Shown: positions 9,559 to 18,726 of the stretch, piece after piece
Numbering within the stretch: position 1 is the stretch's first letter
Layout of the letters: each line of letters opens with the position of its first letter
Source: Bacillota bacterium
GTDB taxonomy: Bacteria > Bacillota > Clostridia > Peptostreptococcales > Anaerovoracaceae
Assembly (NCBI GenBank): GCA_905372035.1
Contig: CAJPNN010000005.1
Coordinates: 1 to 54,655 of the forward strand
DNA length: 54,655 bases
Reading direction: 5' to 3'
Notes under the pieces: model-generated
Told to the model about the DNA's origin: nothing
Database searches by the model: none
What the model saw: only the letters and a program-made list of their open reading frames with translations
Program-made: the position numbers and the translations under genes

Positions 9559-11952
9559 TTAGTTCTTTTTGATGATTACTACATCGTAACCTTCGTGACC
9601 CTTTTCGTTGTTAGTTTCATATAAGTAGATCTTAGCATCCTTCAAGATTGCTCCTGGATAGCTAAGCTTGTACTCATACTTACCGTCTGAATTCTTCTCG
9701 GCAACATATACATTAACCTTGCTCGAAAGTGCCTTGTATGTAACACCGATCTTAACCAGGCTGTCATTAGTAACATCTTCAGCTACTGTCTGTTCGCCGC
9801 CGTCTGAAGCAACTTCAGCAAATCCTACAATCTTCTTGTTCGCATCAATTGACAACTCATAAAGCTTGATATTTGTCAAATCAACAACAGGGCTTGCAGC
9901 TATGATGTTTCCTGTATAAGCAGCACCTTCTGACAATCCTGTGATCTGAAGTGCCTTGACACCTTCATCATATACATCTGCTACAGCGTTAACAACTGCC
10001 GTAACCTTAGCAGAAGTTCCAACTCCGATAGTTGAAGGAACTACTAAAGCAGTGATCACTCCATCTTCAAGGACATACTGTGCAAACGGAAGATCTGCTG
10101 CACCCAAAGTTTTGTTTGAAGGTAAATCTTTAGCATTTGCAAGAACATATTTTTCAACATTTCCTGCATTAACAACTGCAGTAAACAACACTGCCTTATC
10201 CGAGATAGGAATACCGTTTCCGCCAACTTCAACATATCTTGAATTCTTTATTGTCAAAGATGCAGGTTTTACAGCCTTCACAACCTTTGAAACAGCACCG
10301 TTTTTGTCAAGATCATACTTGGTTAAAACATTAGTTGCATCAGCATCGCTGGCAAAAACAGCTCTCCAATCAGCTTCTTTCATTGAAATGTTTAAAACCT
10401 TTTCTGTCTTATCAGTAGTATAAAGCTTAGCCTGACCGCCTAATCCGTTAACTATAGCTCCTCTGATAACTCCGAAGTGAGAATCGGTAGAAATCGCTTC
10501 AGTTTCAAAGATCTTTCCGTCTATGTCAAGTCTCGCTTCAACTTTATCACCGAGTTTTGCAGTGATTGCTTTTGCTTTTTCATATTCTTTTCCGTCGATT
10601 GTGTACTTGTCACCGGCAATCTTTGTTACCTGACCCTTAACAACCTCCGTACCTACTTCAACCTTAGTTATAACAGTTTTTCCGTCAACTACCGCATCAT
10701 AAACGTAAAGAACGTTTCCTTCCGCGATCTTGTCAAGAGAAGCAACACCAACCAACTCAAATGATTTAGTGTCGATATTCTTGTCACTGTCCAAAGCAAA
10801 GTTTACTCCGCTTAAAGATTTTGACTTGATCTGATTCTGTACACTCTTAGGAGCTAATCTCTTATTGGTTGTATTCCAAGCTGCCACTGAATAGATCTGC
10901 TTGATTGTTTTTCCGTCTTTATCAACCGCTAATGTATAAGTCTTATCTTTTTCAAGATTAGCAACCACACCCTGAACACCGTTTAAGAACTTTAAGAGTT
11001 TAGGATCGGCAGCATTGTATCCGCCCTTGATTGTGTACTTAACATCGCCAACTTTAATTTCATTGTTGGCAACAGTTATTTCACCCTTAAGGAACTCGGA
11101 CTTAACTTCACCTATAGCGATGATCTTCTTATCCTTATTGTAGTAAGGGATAACTCTTGCTCCTTTATAAGCTGTCAAGTTAACCTTACTGTCTTCATTA
11201 CCTATAAGAGTAGTTTCATCACCAACTGTGCATCCGAGACCTGTGCTCAGAAGTGTAATAGCTGAAGTTCTGTCACCCTTCTTATCATGGTTCCAAAGTT
11301 CAGTTGTTCTTCCTTCCTTATCAACCGATACCTTAGGTACAGTTAACAAGTTATATACAACCTGTGCACAAATCTGCTTATCTAAACCTTCAAGATTTCC
11401 GGGAACCTTCTCATAAAGACCCTTTTCCTGACCTTTTGTTACGTAGTTTGCAGGCCATGCACCTACAAGTTCAGATGAATTTGTAGTATAACCGATAGCT
11501 CTTAAAGACATCGTTACAGCCTCGTTCAGAGATATAGTTTTTCCCGGCATAGCATTTCCTCTTCCGTCACCGAGCATAATGCCCTTGGAATTGCAGAATG
11601 CCAAGTAAGGAACTGCCCATCCATATCCCTTAGTATCCTTAAACTTAGTTGCTGTCGCTTTAAGCGCACTCTCAGGAATACCTAACGACCTTGTGATCAT
11701 AGCAGCAAACTCCGCTCTTGTTACTGCTTTTGCGGGTTCAAATGTCCCCTTGTCAGTTCCTGTTACGATACCGAGATCATAACAAACTGATATTGCTTCT
11801 TTGTTGGCACTCTTGTCGATATCGCTTAAACCTTTAGCAGTTGTTTCCGCAGGCTTAGTGCCTTTGTCTTCCGGCTTGGTATCAGCGAATGCCATTGAGA
11901 AGCTTGTCAGTACCAGTGCCATTGTAAGCACAAAAGAAAGTACTTTCTTCAT
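9559..11952 (-). CDS. Probable major S-layer protein (N-terminal SLH modules)
   Basis: A 797-residue secreted protein. The signal peptide ends at SMAFA (residue 23). Two clear SLH modules (about 38-90 and 100-155) and a third weak one (about 165-210) are followed by about 580 residues of beta-rich, low-cysteine sequence rich in Lys, Val, Ala and Thr. This is the layout of structural S-layer proteins: wall anchor first, lattice-forming body after. The near-consensus promoter, about 140-nt leader with a hairpin, strong AAAGGAGG site and strong terminator all fit very high expression. The body contains no enzymatic motif that I recognise. That it is the main lattice protein is inference. Confidence 0.82.
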   Translation of the reverse strand: MKKVLSFVLTMALVLTSFSMAFADTKPEDKGTKPAETTAKGLSDIDKSANKEAISVCYDLGIVTGTDKGTFEPAKAVTRAEFAAMITRSLGIPESALKATATKFKDTKGYGWAVPYLAFCNSKGIMLGDGRGNAMPGKTISLNEAVTMSLRAIGYTTNSSELVGAWPANYVTKGQEKGLYEKVPGNLEGLDKQICAQVVYNLLTVPKVSVDKEGRTTELWNHDKKGDRTSAITLLSTGLGCTVGDETTLIGNEDSKVNLTAYKGARVIPYYNKDKKIIAIGEVKSEFLKGEITVANNEIKVGDVKYTIKGGYNAADPKLLKFLNGVQGVVANLEKDKTYTLAVDKDGKTIKQIYSVAAWNTTNKRLAPKSVQNQIKSKSLSGVNFALDSDKNIDTKSFELVGVASLDKIAEGNVLYVYDAVVDGKTVITKVEVGTEVVKGQVTKIAGDKYTIDGKEYEKAKAITAKLGDKVEARLDIDGKIFETEAISTDSHFGVIRGAIVNGLGGQAKLYTTDKTEKVLNISMKEADWRAVFASDADATNVLTKYDLDKNGAVSKVVKAVKPASLTIKNSRYVEVGGNGIPISDKAVLFTAVVNAGNVEKYVLANAKDLPSNKTLGAADLPFAQYVLEDGVITALVVPSTIGVGTSAKVTAVVNAVADVYDEGVKALQITGLSEGAAYTGNIIAASPVVDLTNIKLYELSIDANKKIVGFAEVASDGGEQTVAEDVTNDSLVKIGVTYKALSSKVNVYVAEKNSDGKYEYKLSYPGAILKDAKIYLYETNNEKGHEGYDVVIIKKN

Positions 11953-11988
11953 CTTTAAATTCCTCCTTTTAAATTAAAAAATCCTTTT

Positions 11989-12035
11989 GAAGGGGAGTAA
12001 TATTTTTTTTATTATTTCAAACCATCCTCCCCTTC
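11989..12035 (-). promoter_or_regulatory. Hairpin in the S-layer mRNA leader
   Basis: GAAGGGGAG (11989-11997) and CTCCCCTTC (12027-12035) are perfect 9-bp arms around an AT-only loop, inside the leader of the S-layer mRNA and about 37 nt before the start codon. On the mRNA a T6 run follows 8 nt after the stem. It could stabilise the message or act as an attenuator. Confidence 0.55.
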
Positions 12036-12101
12036 TGAAGATAATTTGACCTTATCTATAGAAATGTAAAGAACATAACTTCACATTTTCTATCATAGAG
12101 A

Positions 12102-12131
12102 ATTATACAGGTTCTTACCCCTACCCGTCAA
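12102..12131 (-). promoter_or_regulatory. Strong promoter of the S-layer gene
   Basis: On the minus strand TTGACG (12126-12131) and TATAAT (12102-12107) are separated by 18 bp. Transcription should start near 12095, giving a leader of about 140 nt that carries the hairpin at 11989-12035. Confidence 0.8.
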
Positions 12132-12185
12132 CCTCATATTTTCTTTGTAATAAAATTGTAATACACAAATAACAGATAATAAAAT

Positions 12186-14426
12186 TTAATTCTTAAATGT
12201 AGGATATAAGTATGTTCCTCCGAGGATATCGGTTTCAGATATAGTGTTTCCTATATTGCTGTAACTTTTATCAACTATAGGAGCCACAACCCCTCCTCCG
12301 TCCGAAACCACCGTTTTGTTGTCTTCCGGCGGCGGACTTGAGATCTCATAAAGATATCTCCACAAATTTCCGTCTTCATTTAACTTGTCTATAACCATAA
12401 AATATGTTCTGTCTCCGTTGTCCACTTTCATCTGCCCTGAAAGTTCTTTAGCTGTCACGACACACGGCTCCCAAAGTGTTTCTTTTGTGGTACTCTCTCC
12501 AAATCCCGATTTGGCACTGCCCTCAATCCAAAACAAGTTCTTAATTCTTCCTTTATTATCTCCTATCAGTGATCCTGCTATGGAACCCGTAATATTTCCG
12601 CTGTTATATGAGTATTGGATTTTTCCGGTATTTTTTCCCGCTATACCTCCGATTCTGACATTTCCCGAAACTTCCTTACTATTATATGTATGCTTAATAA
12701 TACCGTTCGCATTCTCTCCTGCTATTCCTCCTACATTGCCTACCCCTTTTACACTTCCCTCGTTATAACATATTTGAACCGAACCGTCTTCGGAAATCAT
12801 ATCGACTATTCCGCCCGCCGAATTGCCCTTTACGCTTCCCGAATTGCTGCATCTCACAATTCCGGCTTCGGCCTTTCCTGCTATTCCGCCTGCACCGTTG
12901 CCTTCCACCGTTCCTTTATTCAGGCAATTTTCGATCGAAAGCTTCCCTGTCTTACCGACTATTCCGCCATTCAGTCCTGTTCCTTTTACGCTCCCCTCAT
13001 TGTAACAGTTTGTAAGCTTCATTTCTTTGACGCCGTCGTACTTGCCTATTATGCCGCCGGCATTATAACTTTGCGTCTCCACAACCCCCTTGTTTGTACA
13101 GTTGCTTACATATCCGTCCGATGAAATCACTCCGCAGATACCGCCTACACCGTCCGTACCGTAAATGCTCCCCATATTGGTCAGATTATCAAATCTGTAT
13201 GACGACCCTTCACATGAGCCTGCAAATCCTCCGGTCCTGCTTTTTCCTTTAACTATAACATTACTCATAACCTGAGAGTTTCCCGTTATTTTCCCCTCCG
13301 ACTTTCCGCAAAAAGCTCCTACGACATATTCCCCTTCAAACCGTCCGTTATCTATAGCAAGGCCCGATATTTCACCGTCTTTTGATATCGCTCCGAAAAG
13401 TCCTACATAATCTGCATCTCTGTTTCTCTCGGATACGAAAGTCACTCCCTTTACCGCCGCACGACCTCTTATATCAAGTCCGGATATTTTATATCCGTCG
13501 CCCATAAATGTTCCGTTAAACGGTTTTTCAATTGTCCCTATCGGCTCGAAATTTCCTTTTGTCCAGTCAGTTTTTTCAAAGTCTTCTACAACTTTATTGT
13601 TGCGTTCCACCTTTGTAGGTTTTTGTGTTGCGTAATCCTTTTCTATTTTTATGTCATTTTTCAATACAAAATATGCTTTTTTATCTGCAAAATTCCTCAC
13701 ATTATTAAGCTGCGCCGAATTAGTTATCTGATACGGATTTTCTTTCGTTCCGTTTCCTTTCGTAAATTCCCCTTTAAGTTGCTGATTTACCGATGAATTT
13801 ATTACATTCTCATGCTTCTTGACTTCCAAAAGAATCTTTGCCGCCGCCGCCCTTGTTAAAAGCCCCTGCGGGTTAAAATTCCCCGATTCGTCACCCTTTA
13901 TATAACCTTTCTTATACATGATATCCACGCCTTTAACCGCCCACGAAGAAACTTTATCGGCATCTTTTGCCGCCAGATATCCTGCACCCGTAAGCCCTTC
14001 CGTATATACGACACCCGCAACTATTTTAGCTGCTTCTTCTCTTGTTATATTCCGACCTATGCCGAAGGCTCCGTCACCCGTCCCGCTTGTAAGTCCCGCT
14101 GCGACCGCTATTTTCACATACGGCACATACCATTCACCCTCTTTTACATCGGAAAACTTAATCACGGTATTTCCGGTATCAGGCTTATCCGTAAGTATGT
14201 TTGTAACCGCCGCAAAAAACTCTTCTCTCGTTATATGCTTATCAGGCTTAAATGTTCCGTCATCACTTCCCTGCATAATATAGTTCGCCACAGCCTCATT
14301 TATGATCCGCTCCGCCCAATGGCCTTTCGTATCGGTAACGGCCGAAACCGGCTGAAAAGTTGCCAACACAAGCGAAAATGCCAATCCTACGGCAAAAAAC
14401 CGTTTTTTTGTTCTATGCTTAGACAT
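12186..14426 (-). CDS. SLH surface protein with GLUG repeats
   Basis: A 746-residue secreted protein. The signal peptide (MSKHRTKKRFFAVGLAFS to VSA) is followed by three N-terminal SLH modules (about 30-195). The body has many GLUG-type repeats, each with a short strand and a GGIAGK or GGIVGK core (for example GAGGIAGKAEAG and GNVGGIAGENANG). These build beta-solenoids, seen in adhesins and IgA-protease-like passengers. The C-terminus has no sorting signal, so attachment is by SLH alone. ATG 14426 is chosen because AAGGAGG lies 6 bp upstream; an in-frame codon at 14480 has no such site. A surface adhesin role is inferred from the repeat type. Confidence 0.88.
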   Translation of the reverse strand: MSKHRTKKRFFAVGLAFSLVLATFQPVSAVTDTKGHWAERIINEAVANYIMQGSDDGTFKPDKHITREEFFAAVTNILTDKPDTGNTVIKFSDVKEGEWYVPYVKIAVAAGLTSGTGDGAFGIGRNITREEAAKIVAGVVYTEGLTGAGYLAAKDADKVSSWAVKGVDIMYKKGYIKGDESGNFNPQGLLTRAAAAKILLEVKKHENVINSSVNQQLKGEFTKGNGTKENPYQITNSAQLNNVRNFADKKAYFVLKNDIKIEKDYATQKPTKVERNNKVVEDFEKTDWTKGNFEPIGTIEKPFNGTFMGDGYKISGLDIRGRAAVKGVTFVSERNRDADYVGLFGAISKDGEISGLAIDNGRFEGEYVVGAFCGKSEGKITGNSQVMSNVIVKGKSRTGGFAGSCEGSSYRFDNLTNMGSIYGTDGVGGICGVISSDGYVSNCTNKGVVETQSYNAGGIIGKYDGVKEMKLTNCYNEGSVKGTGLNGGIVGKTGKLSIENCLNKGTVEGNGAGGIAGKAEAGIVRCSNSGSVKGNSAGGIVDMISEDGSVQICYNEGSVKGVGNVGGIAGENANGIIKHTYNSKEVSGNVRIGGIAGKNTGKIQYSYNSGNITGSIAGSLIGDNKGRIKNLFWIEGSAKSGFGESTTKETLWEPCVVTAKELSGQMKVDNGDRTYFMVIDKLNEDGNLWRYLYEISSPPPEDNKTVVSDGGGVVAPIVDKSYSNIGNTISETDILGGTYLYPTFKN

Positions 14427-14531
14427 AATGAGCCTCCTTGTTATCCTTTTGAATATCATGTATTTATATACTCCAAACATCCCTAACCGCCAAATAATCG
14501 CCGGACTTGACTTACACTGATTATGCAGATG

Positions 14532-14626
14532 TTATATTACGAATATCTCCGATAACGGACTTGAAATAAAGCAGATGCACTTTAAATTTATGTAGTTATT
14601 ATATTCCAAATATCTCACAATGTCTA
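14532..14626 (-). promoter_or_regulatory. Promoter region of the GLUG protein with an 18-bp direct repeat
   Basis: On the minus strand TAGACA (14621-14626), a 17-bp spacer and TATAAT (14598-14603) form a good promoter. An 18-bp segment covering the -10 box (14599-14616) is repeated at 14532-14549 with 16 of 18 bases identical, giving a second, weaker -10 (TATAAC). The repeat may be a duplicated regulator site or a tandem promoter. Confidence 0.6.
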
Positions 14627-14668
14627 TTAAAGAAGAGTTAAATAAGGATTAAGGAATTGTTACAGAAA

Positions 14669-17600
14669 TTAAAATTTCCTGTGAAAATCCCAATAGTCTC
14701 GGTTGCTGTCCATTATGATATTTACTGTGTCTTCTTTCTTTTTTCCTCCTTCATATTCCGCTGTAAACCTGAATTTCAAAAGTTCGGGATTTTTGTTTCC
14801 CCATCTTCCCGGCATATTTTTATTCCACAGTTCTCCTATAAATTCATTATTCTTTTTGTGCAACACAACATACAGGTTGTTATCACCTTCTATTTTACAA
14901 AGAACTTTTTTAGGCTTACCTTTTACCCGGGCTGTCAACTTAAAGATTTCTCCCGACCAAAATACGTTAAAAAATCTCGGCCTCGGCTTTGTCAATTTTA
15001 AATACTCTCCGAAAGATACGCCGTTGTCAAACGCTTTCTTAAATTTAGCGGTATTATACGACTTTCTATTGTTGTTCCACTTATCCGTATGTTTTACAAA
15101 TCCTTTTATCCCCTCTTCTTCCTGCGGAATTTCGGGATCCGCAATCTCTCCTTCAATATAAAAAACTATTTTCTCCTTATTGCTTTCCTTATTATAGGCT
15201 GCAACTCCGCAATCATCCTTTTGCCAGTGGGTCAAGGTATACTTCCCCTCTTTTTCAAATCTTTCTATCGGTCTCGCAAGGATCTTCCCATGCTCCGTAA
15301 TCCTGCTCCCCTTTTTCGGCTCATGAATATATTGCCAAAACTGCGCTTTACTTTTATCGTTTTCAAAATCGGTATATTTTATATCAAAATGCACCCTTTC
15401 TCCTTTTGCAAAAATCGATTTGACCCCTGCACCGCTCTCCGACGTAACGCCGTTTTCAATACCGAGTTTCTTTATGAGATTTTTGAATGAACTTGATGAT
15501 TTTCCCGCTTTTTCAAATCCGTCTATTGCCGAAATCACTTCCGCTCCGTCAAGACAAACTCCGCCTATGTAGCTCATATACTCTTTCTTCAACTGCTCCT
15601 TATCCATTTGCCTGCTTCTGTGCCAGCTCCATGTATCATAAGCAAGGCTCCCGTTTTCCGGATCGTTTAAGGCTTGTACGCCTGAGATCATACCGGGTGC
15701 AAATTTAATATATTCTTCAAAAAAACCGAAGTTTTTTATAAGGTTTTGTGATATTACGGCGTTTCCCCCACTATCCAAAGATATCGGCTGTGAAAGCACT
15801 GTCCCTATAATTCCGAATCCCGGGGTATATCCTATACCGCCTCCATATATGAAATACGGTTTACCTTTAACCTCAAAGCCTATACCCCTCTCTTTATTAA
15901 GGTATCCCCCGTAAAAAATATCTTTCGGATACACATCAATTCCGGACATTTTTTTGTTTTTTATATCATATATGTTTACACGAATTCTGTAATCATCTCC
16001 CGTTCCCTCAGGAGAGGCGAGAGAAACATAATTACATCTTCCCGTTTCGTCCGCAGCCATACACATACTTGTACCTTCTCTAAACGGCAAACTTTCTTTG
16101 ACAACATTGTTTTTATTGTCTGCAATAAACAGATAACCTAAAGCTGTGTATCCCTTTACCTGCAAATATGCTGCGATTTTTCCGTCGCTATCTATCCCTA
16201 TAAACTTACTTTCTATTTTATGGTGCGGTGAGATCCATTGATCACGGACTTTGTATGCCGATTTGCTTCTGCTGATTTTGCCGCTGTCTTTGTATAATAT
16301 ATATCTTACTATCATATCATTTTCAAATTTCGCATACTGCAAAGTACCTCTTACAGGATATATTCCCAATACATCGCCATCCAATTTCTTTCTATTTTCA
16401 GTTGCCTTATCGATCTGCCAAAGTTGCCCTTCACATACCGTATAGATGTATTTCCACGTGGAATATGCCTTTTCTCCGAGTCTGTAAGGAAGCACTCCGG
16501 CTTCCTGTCCGTTTTCTTTGTTTATAAGCACCGTGCGATCTTTAAATATAAGATATATAAATTCATCCTCGTTATCCTGCCCAAGTGAAAATTTTTCTAT
16601 GCTGTTTATAACATATTTGAATTTTATCTTCCCTGTCTTCGCTTCTTTTGCAATAAGTATCGCCGGAGCAACAGGCTTTTTCCCCGTGCCGCTCCCGGAC
16701 CATACGTACTCCACCGTATATATATTTCGCTTGTCAACCAGGTGTATACCCGCCTCCGAAATGTTTGAAATGTCATATCCGTAAGCATACTGTCTGCTGT
16801 CTACAGGTTCTATCCCGTTTTTATTTACTCTCGCACTGTCGGAAATTCGCATAACATTTATTTTCGCGTCCGCTCCGTGCTCCGCCAACATATCCGCCAA
16901 TTTGTTTTTCTTGAGGCCGATCGCTTCGTGCTCCCTGTCATTTTCCGTAAATATCAAAATATTTTTATTTATAAGTTTTACGGGCTTAAGTCCCACTTTG
17001 GGTGCCTTATTATCGACCTCCACATTTTTATTGACCTCTGAAGACAACCTTTCATTATCCGTCACATATTCCTCAAGGGTTTCTTCTTTCCACTTATCTT
17101 TAATTTTTAGTGTAACTACCGCCTTTCCGACTCTTTTCTTTTTTATAGCAACTTTCCTGTTCGTTTGAAAACTCCTGTTTTCAATTCCCTGACAGTCACC
17201 TGTTATGCTCCATATCCTTTCATGTTGATCTCCGTCATCTGAAATGCTGTCATCTTCCATCAAAATTTCTGCATTCCCGCCTCCTGCAGATCTGAAAAAT
17301 TTTTCATTGCCTTTTATTTTCGCCTTCGGCGGCAGATCCGGTTTTACCACAAACTCTTTTTCCACACTGTGAGTTTTACCTCCCTCGTCCTCAGCTTCCA
17401 TAGTATATTTAAGCCTCGCATCTTCGTCAGCCCCAAGCACTTTAGGTTTGCTCATAAATTTAAAGTGACATTCTGTTATGTTTCCTCCAAGGCCCGCAGG
17501 TGAAACCTGCATATCTCTCGTTTTTATATGCTCCGTATTCTCTCCCTGTTTTATTCCATGCTCCGTATATTCTTTATATATTTTTTCTCCCGTCGAAATG

Positions 17601-18718
17601 TTTTCAAGTGTGATTTTTACGCTTTTAAGTTTCGTTCCTGACTTTATATGAACTCTGGCGGTCAGCGTTCCCGCTCTGTTCTGTTTTTTACCTCCTGAAA
17701 GTAAATCTTCAACATAAGGCACCGGTCTTATCTCTATATTTTTTCTATCTCGATATATTTCACCTGTCAAAAGCTGTACCTTTAAATCAACGTATCGCTT
17801 TCCCGCTTCACTGAAAACTATTCCTGCTTCCGCAGAATTTTGAAAAGTCTTTTTACCTCCGGATTCAGGTGAAATTTCTCCATTTCCGTATCCGAGCTCA
17901 TAAAACTTCTTCGCTCCCCAAAGTTCTCCGTTCACTCTAAACTGCGAATCATCTTTGGCGGGGAATTCTTCTCCTTCATATGCGTATTTCGGCAGTCTCA
18001 ATATCGCTTTCCCCGACATTTCGGGAATCTCTTCATCATCTCCTGACGGGGGTTTCGGCTCCCCCGTGATATCATCTTTAACCTTATATTTCAGTATATA
18101 CGGCATAAAATAGATATACGCTTTGACATTTTCACCTATTCTCTGTTTTTTTAAATACTTGTCGAGTTCAGGCGATCCGTTCCCTATAAGCGCTCTGATT
18201 CTGTCCACTCCCTCTCGGTATTGAAGTTCTTTTGTCGCATCATACAATGTTTTCTGTGCTTCAAGCCTACAGTTATAAGAATACTTTACTCTTCCGCATC
18301 TTTTATCTATACTTTTTATTTTTCCTGAAATGTCCGAAGCCGCATATTGTCCGTATTCCTCATGGTATCTGCCGAGCTTTGCTCCTTGGGTTTCGACATT
18401 TTCCATTTCATCAAAATTTGTCACATTATATACATACGGAATAAATTCCGCCTCATACGTCCCCCTGCCCAGCTTTATTTCCGTATCTCTATTATATATA
18501 CCTCCCGGTGCTTCCGGATTCCAATGCCATCTGCCGTCCGTTCCTTTCGCACCCCAAACGAACATAACCGCAGTTATGACCCTATGTCTCGTCACCGTAT
18601 CTTTATCGCTCCCATTATCAGCCTCTGCGAAGATCCTGTAACCCGAAGGAAATCCGCACGTAAAAATCATAACAACCGTTAATATCAGCATGCATCCCGA
18701 TCTTAACAGTTTTTTCAA
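14669..18718 (-). CDS. Very large secreted protein of unknown function, partner of the SLH protein
   Basis: A 1349-residue protein with an N-terminal signal peptide (MKKLLRSGCMLILTVVMIFT, cleavage probably after IFA, about residue 31). It has no SLH module or sorting signal. Several beta-rich regions can be seen: Ig or PKD-like segments around 340-600, a stretch of about 300 residues with repeated short strands and DKxNG-type turns resembling a beta-propeller (about 640-950), and a Trp- and Lys-rich C-terminal domain (about 1200-1349). I recognise no catalytic motif. It is the second gene of an operon, starting 8 bp after the SLH gene. The start is an unusual TTG at 18718 preceded by AGGTGAT, so translation probably depends on the upstream gene. 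It may be held at the surface by its partner, which is inference. Confidence 0.8.
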   Translation of the reverse strand: MKKLLRSGCMLILTVVMIFTCGFPSGYRIFAEADNGSDKDTVTRHRVITAVMFVWGAKGTDGRWHWNPEAPGGIYNRDTEIKLGRGTYEAEFIPYVYNVTNFDEMENVETQGAKLGRYHEEYGQYAASDISGKIKSIDKRCGRVKYSYNCRLEAQKTLYDATKELQYREGVDRIRALIGNGSPELDKYLKKQRIGENVKAYIYFMPYILKYKVKDDITGEPKPPSGDDEEIPEMSGKAILRLPKYAYEGEEFPAKDDSQFRVNGELWGAKKFYELGYGNGEISPESGGKKTFQNSAEAGIVFSEAGKRYVDLKVQLLTGEIYRDRKNIEIRPVPYVEDLLSGGKKQNRAGTLTARVHIKSGTKLKSVKITLENISTGEKIYKEYTEHGIKQGENTEHIKTRDMQVSPAGLGGNITECHFKFMSKPKVLGADEDARLKYTMEAEDEGGKTHSVEKEFVVKPDLPPKAKIKGNEKFFRSAGGGNAEILMEDDSISDDGDQHERIWSITGDCQGIENRSFQTNRKVAIKKKRVGKAVVTLKIKDKWKEETLEEYVTDNERLSSEVNKNVEVDNKAPKVGLKPVKLINKNILIFTENDREHEAIGLKKNKLADMLAEHGADAKINVMRISDSARVNKNGIEPVDSRQYAYGYDISNISEAGIHLVDKRNIYTVEYVWSGSGTGKKPVAPAILIAKEAKTGKIKFKYVINSIEKFSLGQDNEDEFIYLIFKDRTVLINKENGQEAGVLPYRLGEKAYSTWKYIYTVCEGQLWQIDKATENRKKLDGDVLGIYPVRGTLQYAKFENDMIVRYILYKDSGKISRSKSAYKVRDQWISPHHKIESKFIGIDSDGKIAAYLQVKGYTALGYLFIADNKNNVVKESLPFREGTSMCMAADETGRCNYVSLASPEGTGDDYRIRVNIYDIKNKKMSGIDVYPKDIFYGGYLNKERGIGFEVKGKPYFIYGGGIGYTPGFGIIGTVLSQPISLDSGGNAVISQNLIKNFGFFEEYIKFAPGMISGVQALNDPENGSLAYDTWSWHRSRQMDKEQLKKEYMSYIGGVCLDGAEVISAIDGFEKAGKSSSSFKNLIKKLGIENGVTSESGAGVKSIFAKGERVHFDIKYTDFENDKSKAQFWQYIHEPKKGSRITEHGKILARPIERFEKEGKYTLTHWQKDDCGVAAYNKESNKEKIVFYIEGEIADPEIPQEEEGIKGFVKHTDKWNNNRKSYNTAKFKKAFDNGVSFGEYLKLTKPRPRFFNVFWSGEIFKLTARVKGKPKKVLCKIEGDNNLYVVLHKKNNEFIGELWNKNMPGRWGNKNPELLKFRFTAEYEGGKKKEDTVNIIMDSNRDYWDFHRKF

Positions 18719-18726
18719 TAAATCAC

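Noticed and set aside
12186..14426. GLUG repeats taken as a CRISPR-like or DNA repeat array
   Set aside because: The repetition is at the protein level with varied codons; there are no constant DNA repeats with unique spacers.
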